A stretch of DNA of 11,042 nucleotides, taken from Clostridia bacterium. Lineage in GTDB: Bacteria > Bacillota > Clostridia > Oscillospirales > RGIG577. The translations under genes were made by a program, and so were the position numbers. The DNA lies in NCBI GenBank assembly GCA_017419325.1, contig JAFOLN010000089.1, forward strand, positions 1 to 11,042, in the 5' to 3' direction. This document shows, piece after piece, positions 7,479-11,042 of this stretch (position 1 is the stretch's first letter; the number at the start of each line of letters is the position of its first letter). The notes beneath the pieces are model-generated. The model searched no databases, was not told the DNA's origin, and saw only the letters and a program-made list of their open reading frames with translations.

Positions 7479-8602
7479 TACTGTTCACCTGCCCTCTTTC
7501 GCTTTATCATCATGTATATGACTATGGGCGCGCCGAAAACGGACGTTACCGTGCCTATCATAAGCTCGGTCGGCGCAAAGAGCGTTCTTGCTATAAGGTC
7601 GCACATCACGCAGAACACCGCCCCGCAAAGGAAGCTTGCGGGGATAACGAACACGGGACGCGACGAGGAAAGCACCGAGCGCGTTATATGCGGAACGGCC
7701 ACGCCCACAAAGGATATGGGGCCCGCAAGCGCCGTGACGCATGCCGAAAGCACGCTCGAAAATATGACGAGCACGGCGCGAAGCGCCTTTATGTTTATGC
7801 CAAGGCTCACGGCGTACCCCTCGCCCAAAGCGTATGCTCCGATGGGCTTTGAGATGAGCATGGCTGCCGCCGTCCCGATAAGGCATATCACGGCGGCAAG
7901 TCCCACATTTGACCAGCTTGCGCCCGAAAAGCTGCCCATTGACCAGTTCGTAAGGTTCACAACGTCATGCTCGCTTGCGAAGGTGATTGAGAAGTCGGTC
8001 GCCGCGCTGCATATATATCCCACCATTATGCCCACGACAAGGAGCATGGACATATTGTTTACCTTCTGTGAAAACACGAGCACCAGAAGCGTCACCACCA
8101 TTGACCCCGCGAACGCCGCGATTATAAGCGTAACAGAGCTTACATGACCCATATATCCGCTTAAGAATATGAGCGTTATGCCCACAACCATCTTCGCGCC
8201 CGACGATATGCCAAGCACGAAGGGGCCCGCGATGGGGTTTCGGAAGAACACCTGAAGAAGGTACCCCGACACCGACAGCGCGCCGCCGAGTACAGCCGCA
8301 AGCATCATGCGGGGCAGACGTATGGAAAAAAGAATCCTGCTTTCCGTGGTGCCCGTAAGCACATTCCGAAGGTCGGCCTCGTATGCGCCATGGGTGAATA
8401 GATTTGCCGCGCCAAAGCGCAGGGCGTCCCAGAGCATGGTTAATATGGCTCCCGCCCGTATGGATACGGAGCCTATGTTTACGTTAAGCGTGACGCCCAA
8501 AAAGAGAAGGCAGGCAAGTATTATCATGACAACGGCGAAGCGTCCCGCGCCGCCGGTTCTTTTTTCGGCGCGGCGGGGTTCGCACAATCGTTTTTCTGTC
8601 AT
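7478..8602 (-). CDS. FecCD/BtuC-type ABC importer permease
   Basis: Polytopic inner-membrane subunit of a metal-chelate/corrinoid importer (family FecCD). The 374-residue protein starts with a charged cytoplasmic stretch of about 20 residues, then a hydrophobic first helix (about 22-40). Diagnostic blocks are RLPRM (95-99), GALSVSGYLLQVFFRNP (107-123), AGPFVLGISSGA (125-136), GEGYAVSLGI (260-269), which matches the cytoplasmic loop that contacts the ATPase, and GPISFVGVAVPHITR (294-308). Multiple hydrophobic spans in between fit the usual ten-helix fold. The start is ATG behind a strong GGAGGAGGG site. Upstream, between it and the binding-protein gene, lies the only gap in the window with visible structure (hairpin plus TATAAT). 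BtuC, FhuB-like or heme permeases share these motifs, so the substrate is open. Confidence 0.92.
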   Translation of the reverse strand: MTEKRLCEPRRAEKRTGGAGRFAVVMIILACLLFLGVTLNVNIGSVSIRAGAILTMLWDALRFGAANLFTHGAYEADLRNVLTGTTESRILFSIRLPRMMLAAVLGGALSVSGYLLQVFFRNPIAGPFVLGISSGAKMVVGITLIFLSGYMGHVSSVTLIIAAFAGSMVVTLLVLVFSQKVNNMSMLLVVGIMVGYICSAATDFSITFASEHDVVNLTNWSMGSFSGASWSNVGLAAVICLIGTAAAMLISKPIGAYALGEGYAVSLGINIKALRAVLVIFSSVLSACVTALAGPISFVGVAVPHITRSVLSSSRPVFVIPASFLCGAVFCVMCDLIARTLFAPTELMIGTVTSVFGAPIVIYMMIKRKRAGEQ

Positions 8603-8625
8603 TGTCTGCCCTCCTCCTCTCTTCG

Positions 8626-8631
8626 ATTATA
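8626..8631 (-). promoter_or_regulatory. Possible internal promoter -10 box (TATAAT)
   Basis: A perfect TATAAT lies just after the hairpin and about 24 bases before the permease ATG. The -35 region at 16-18 bases spacing (CTCTTT/GCTCTT) is a poor match to TTGACA, so promoter function is only possible. An exact TATAAT in such GC-rich DNA, in the one structured gap, is what makes it worth recording. Confidence 0.3.
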
Positions 8632-8635
8632 CACG

Positions 8636-8662
8636 AAAAAGCGCGTTAAAGAGCGCGCTTTT
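8636..8662 (-). terminator. Hairpin with T-run between binding protein and permease (attenuator or 3' stabiliser)
   Basis: On the minus strand AAAAGCGCG pairs with CGCGCTTTT across an 8-base loop (CTCTTTAA), and the right arm ends in five Ts. It starts 6 bases after the binding-protein stop. If only the five GC-rich pairs form, the T-run makes a weak Rho-independent terminator. If all nine pairs form, the Ts are partly in the stem. Such a structure after a binding-protein gene often keeps that protein in excess over the membrane subunits (established for other importers; inference here). Confidence 0.55.
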
Positions 8663-8667
8663 CATCT

Positions 8668-9804
8668 TTATTTAAGTCTGTAAAAAAACGGAACCCGGTC
8701 AAGGGAGTCTGCTTCACCGGAGAATATCATGTGAAAGCTTTTCGTCATCTCGCCAAGCTTCGTCGTCTCCTGATATACGTTTTTGTCGGTACACCAGACC
8801 CGGCCGTTTTTCACGGCCTTGAAGTCGGCCATAAGCGGGCTTTTTTCCAAAAGCTCGTCCATTGTGTCAAGCTCCTTGTCAATGGTCGCGTTGTATATAA
8901 TGTAATCCGCGTCCCTTGCCGCCGCAAAGAACGTCTCCATCTCCACCGTCACGGTGGACGTCTTTACCTCGGGGTCGCCAATGTCGGAGAAAACGTATTC
9001 TCCGCCGGCAAGCTCTATCATTTTCGTAATGTAGTCGCCGCTTTTTCTTACGACCGCCTTGCCAGACGTGCTTATATAGAAAAACGCAGCCGTTTTGCCC
9101 GTACTATCGCCCGTCACGGCCTCGTCGAACGCCGCCTTCTGCTCCGAAAATACGGTCTCGGCCTCGTCCTCTTTGTTGAGGAGCGCGCCGTAGAGCTTTA
9201 TCCATTCCGTGCGCCCCAGCGGATGCTCCTCAAGGCTCGACTTGTCCACGAGCACGGTTATGCCCAGCTCCTCAAGCTTGTCCTTTACGTCCGAGGCGTG
9301 GCCTATCATCATAGACTCCACCGCAAGGGGGCACCCCTCCGACAATAAAAGCTCATAGTCGGGCTCGCTGTACTTGCCCGCGTATATTATGCGCCCGTCC
9401 TCCATGGCTTCCACGGCGTTATCTATGTACCACCCCTCCGCCTTAGTGCCGGACAGGCGTATGGCGTCAAGGCTCTGAAGGGCGTCGAAAAGGCACATGG
9501 CCGACGTTGCCGCAAGGTATACGTTCTTTACTGGCTGATATATGGGCTTTATATCACCGGGAGTACCCGGGGGCAGTTTCCCGCCCTCGGGTATCACGAG
9601 AAATCTTGAATCGTCGGTTATAGTTATAAGCTTATAGCCGCCCTCATAATAATCCACCGAAAACTTATCCGCGTAATCAGTATGAAGGCTGCCCTCGGGC
9701 TTTAACGCCTCAAATGACGCGCCCTCGTCCCCGCCGCCCGCGCATCCCGAAAGGATGCACAGGGAAAGTATGATAACAAGGCATACAGCCGCCGCCCGCC
9801 TCAT
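8668..9804 (-). CDS. ABC importer substrate-binding lipoprotein, FecB/BtuF-like
   Basis: Extracytoplasmic binding protein for the adjacent importer, anchored to the membrane by lipid. The 378-residue precursor has a classical lipoprotein signal: two arginines, a hydrophobic core and lipobox LSGC with Cys21. The mature part has the two-lobed helical-backbone binding protein pattern: VYLAATSAMCLFDALQSLD (95-113), AGKYSEPDYELLLSEGCPL (142-160), LEELGITVLVD (178-188) and HPLGRTEWIKLYGALL (194-209) before the long linking helix. The C-terminal lobe has ITKMIELAGGEYVFSDI and the end pattern AVKNGRVWCTDKNVYQ. These belong to the COG0614 class that covers B12, heme and siderophore binding proteins, and the ligand cannot be told from sequence. 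The ATG follows the stop of the preceding lipoprotein gene by one base, with AAAGGG as a modest ribosome site. Confidence 0.88.
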   Translation of the reverse strand: MRRAAAVCLVIILSLCILSGCAGGGDEGASFEALKPEGSLHTDYADKFSVDYYEGGYKLITITDDSRFLVIPEGGKLPPGTPGDIKPIYQPVKNVYLAATSAMCLFDALQSLDAIRLSGTKAEGWYIDNAVEAMEDGRIIYAGKYSEPDYELLLSEGCPLAVESMMIGHASDVKDKLEELGITVLVDKSSLEEHPLGRTEWIKLYGALLNKEDEAETVFSEQKAAFDEAVTGDSTGKTAAFFYISTSGKAVVRKSGDYITKMIELAGGEYVFSDIGDPEVKTSTVTVEMETFFAAARDADYIIYNATIDKELDTMDELLEKSPLMADFKAVKNGRVWCTDKNVYQETTKLGEMTKSFHMIFSGEADSLDRVPFFYRLK

Positions 9805-9805
9805 G

Positions 9806-10621
9806 TTACTCGCCCTTTATAGAGATCATATTGAAGTTTAGCGTATAATCTATAAGGTGCGGCTCGCTCATGGCCGTCGTGAGGGCGCTTACCTCCATAT
9901 TGCCGTCTATGTCGGGGTTGAAGGGTATAAGAAACGCGGAATTGCCGTCCTCGTTTACCGGGTCATACTGCACATCGCCCACCGTCATATATTCATAATG
10001 GGGGCTCGACATAACTATAAGCACCTCGGCCGTGCCGTTCTTCGAGGTAATGCGCGCCGGCGACTCAACGCTTGCCTTGCCGGAGCCGCCCGAAAGCGTC
10101 ACGTCTATCGTATATTCGCCGTCGGGAAGACCCGCCGTCTCTGTTCCCGTCTCCGCGTCCGCGGGGATGGGGTCGTATACCTTTACCTTATGGTCGAACC
10201 AGCGTCCGCTCTCGCCCAGTATGGCGCAGTCGAACTCCGTGTCGAGCGCGGGCACGGGCAGGTCGAAGCCGTAGGCCTCTTCCGTCATGCCGTCGCTGTA
10301 TGTTACCTCGTCAACCGAAGGCTCTAAAAGTACCGCGCCCTCCGCCTGCGCCTCCTCGGCGGTACCCGGATACCCATTGACAACGCGGGTGGACGCAAGG
10401 GTGACATGTATGGTCATCTCGCCGTTTTCCACGGTAAGCGTGCCCCTGCCGTCAAGGGCTTCGTTTACATGGAACATGCTGCTGTCCGTCTCAAATACGG
10501 CGCTGTAAACGCCGTCGGAAAGCGCGGGCTCCGCCGTTTCGGCGCCCTTCTGTGAGCATCCCGCGCAGAGCGCAAGGAGCATAACGCATACGCAAAGCAT
10601 GGATATTACCTTTGTTTTCAT
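9806..10621 (-). CDS. Two-domain lipoprotein, NEAT/Shp-like surface protein of unknown ligand
   Basis: Secreted lipoprotein of 271 residues. The signal peptide is unusual in holding cysteines at 10, 12, 19 and 22; the likely lipidated residue is Cys22 in LCAGC, with a Cys rather than Leu at the -3 position. The mature part looks like a duplicated beta-rich domain. Copy one starts SDGVYSAVFET (36-46) and ends SGRWFDHKVKVYD (138-150). Copy two starts PDGEYTIDVTL (166-176), has SSPHYEYMTV (205-214) and GNSAFLIPF (226-234), and ends TTAMSEPHLIDYTLNF (248-263). I recognise this style from Clostridia proteins beside iron/heme-type importers and think of a NEAT- or Shp-like ligand-binding fold, but I cannot prove the family. 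It may pass substrate to the next-door binding protein. GTG at 10624 and ATG at 10621 are adjacent; GGAGGG serves both (5 and 8 bases), and I chose ATG. Confidence 0.82.
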   Translation of the reverse strand: MKTKVISMLCVCVMLLALCAGCSQKGAETAEPALSDGVYSAVFETDSSMFHVNEALDGRGTLTVENGEMTIHVTLASTRVVNGYPGTAEEAQAEGAVLLEPSVDEVTYSDGMTEEAYGFDLPVPALDTEFDCAILGESGRWFDHKVKVYDPIPADAETGTETAGLPDGEYTIDVTLSGGSGKASVESPARITSKNGTAEVLIVMSSPHYEYMTVGDVQYDPVNEDGNSAFLIPFNPDIDGNMEVSALTTAMSEPHLIDYTLNFNMISIKGE

Positions 10622-10634
10622 CACATTATCCCTC
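10619..10634 (-). promoter_or_regulatory. Ribosome binding site of the two-domain lipoprotein gene
   Basis: GGAGGG on the minus strand precedes ATAATGTGATG. The first ATG of that string is immediately followed by TGA and is out of frame, while GTG and ATG in the correct frame follow. The 16-19 bases between the cbiK stop and this start hold no terminator, so the two genes are likely co-transcribed. Confidence 0.55.
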
Positions 10635-10640
10635 CGAAGC

Positions 10641-11042
10641 TTACTTTATCTCATCGATGGCAGCCTTCGCGTGGTCAACGTATATTGCCTCTACGGCGGG
10701 TATTCTTCCGAGACCCACGATCTGAACGTCAACGTTCTCAAAATAGCCGGAAGCGCTGAACATGCTGAGCCACGAATCCTCTTCCGCGCCAGCCATGTCG
10801 TTGTTTGCGTGGTCGCCCGCAACTACCATGAGCGGTTCAAGAACAACGCGCTTGTAGCCGCCGTTCTTTGCGAATGCTATGACATCTTCAAGAGAAGGCT
10901 CGGCTTCTACCGTACCTATGCAGTAATTTGTCTTGCCCGCTTCGGTGAGTTTGGACTGGAGCTTTGCGTAAGTTGCGTTGGAAGCGTGCTCGGTGCCGTG
11001 TCCCATGAATACGATAGCTGTCTCGCCGTCGTCGAACTCGGC
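10641..11042 (-). CDS. cbiK: Sirohydrochlorin cobaltochelatase CbiK, C-terminal part (5' end cut by window)
   Basis: Inserts cobalt into sirohydrochlorin, the first committed step of the anaerobic pathway (family knowledge). The reading frame runs from the window edge for 133 codons plus a TAA stop; roughly the N-terminal half is outside. Visible are IVFMGHGTEHASN, which holds the first metal-binding histidine of CbiK (His145 in the Salmonella enzyme, from memory), IGTVEAEPSLEDV, and VLEPLMVVAGDHANNDMAG with the second (His207 in Salmonella), then EEDSW typical of the family. Whether it has a signal peptide, as periplasmic CbiK variants do, cannot be seen. Codon use differs from the downstream genes: leucine 5 CTC to 2 CTT, tyrosine 4 TAC to 1 TAT, phenylalanine 4 TTC to 1 TTT. 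Its position ahead of the others suggests it is near the operon head. Confidence 0.94.
   Translation of the reverse strand, partial: AEFDDGETAIVFMGHGTEHASNATYAKLQSKLTEAGKTNYCIGTVEAEPSLEDVIAFAKNGGYKRVVLEPLMVVAGDHANNDMAGAEEDSWLSMFSASGYFENVDVQIVGLGRIPAVEAIYVDHAKAAIDEIK

Noticed and set aside
7485..7886. 133-residue minus-strand frame inside the permease gene.
   Set aside because: It is Arg/His-rich with no recognisable motif and lies wholly within the well-supported FecCD permease in another frame.
32..10098. The word CCGAAAGCG recurs at least six times on the + strand (for example near 32, 478, 1131, 2153, 2953 and 10089), resembling an uptake or Chi-like signal.
   Set aside because: Every copy I checked is coding CGCTTTCGG in the same frame, spelling (Ala/Thr)-Leu-Ser with the preferred codons GCG/ACG, CTT and TCG. 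Codon bias explains it.
172..10508. Many long open frames on the + strand (for example 779-1276, 2576-3094, 7512-8147 and 8731-9348).
   Set aside because: They mirror recognised minus-strand genes, have low-complexity Ser/Arg/Ala-rich translations without motifs, and arise from GC-rich codon structure.
10622..10640. Possible cobalamin riboswitch or terminator between cbiK and the lipoprotein gene.
   Set aside because: The gap is under 20 bases, too short for a riboswitch, and shows no hairpin. A B12 riboswitch, if any, would be upstream of cbiK, outside the window.
1..11042. Mobile elements, tRNA/rRNA genes or CRISPR arrays.
   Set aside because: I saw no transposase-like translation, no regularly spaced repeats and no tRNA-like or rRNA-like sequence; coding genes occupy nearly every base.

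Overview
The window is a dense, single-direction (minus-strand) piece of an anaerobic, early-cobalt-insertion cobalamin (vitamin B12) biosynthesis operon. A FecBCD/BtuFCD-type metal-chelate or corrinoid ABC importer is embedded in it. Twelve genes fill almost all of the 11 kb. Most neighbours overlap or lie within about 20 bases of each other, and the only gap with visible structure is 65 bases long. No stretch over 300 bases lacks a gene. The CbiK/CbiD/CbiG/CbiJ enzyme set, the lipoprotein binding protein and the strong GGAGG-type ribosome binding sites point to an anaerobic, GC-rich Firmicute, most likely a Clostridia-class gut or fermenter organism. Leucine is written mostly as CTT and isoleucine often as ATA, despite the GC-rich sequence. 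The species cannot be named from the sequence.

In transcription order (high to low coordinates), the first block is the C-terminal part of cbiK (cobaltochelatase, cut by the window edge). It is followed by a two-domain lipoprotein with no firm family name, a substrate-binding lipoprotein, a FecCD-type permease and an ATPase carrying an unusual C-terminal domain of about 115 residues. A GC-rich hairpin with a T-run, followed by a perfect TATAAT, lies between the binding protein and the permease. It is the only visible candidate for internal regulation.

The second block is the corrin-ring pathway: cbiA (a,c-diamide synthase), cbiC (methylmutase), cbiD (C1 methylation), cbiF (C11 methylation), cbiG (C5 lactone opening and two-carbon loss), cbiH (C17 methylation and ring contraction) and cbiJ (reductase, cut at the window start). 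CbiK loads cobalt into sirohydrochlorin. CbiF, G, D, J, C and H then carry out much of the ring chemistry, and CbiA begins side-chain amidation. CbiL, CbiE and CbiT, needed to complete the route, are not in the window.

Nothing here is clearly a brand-new system. The most interesting points are the transporter module placed between the chelatase and the ring-modifying enzymes, the lipoprotein with duplicated domains, the extra domain on the ATPase, the intra-operon hairpin and TATAAT element, and the 46-base cbiD/cbiF overlap at an A6 run.
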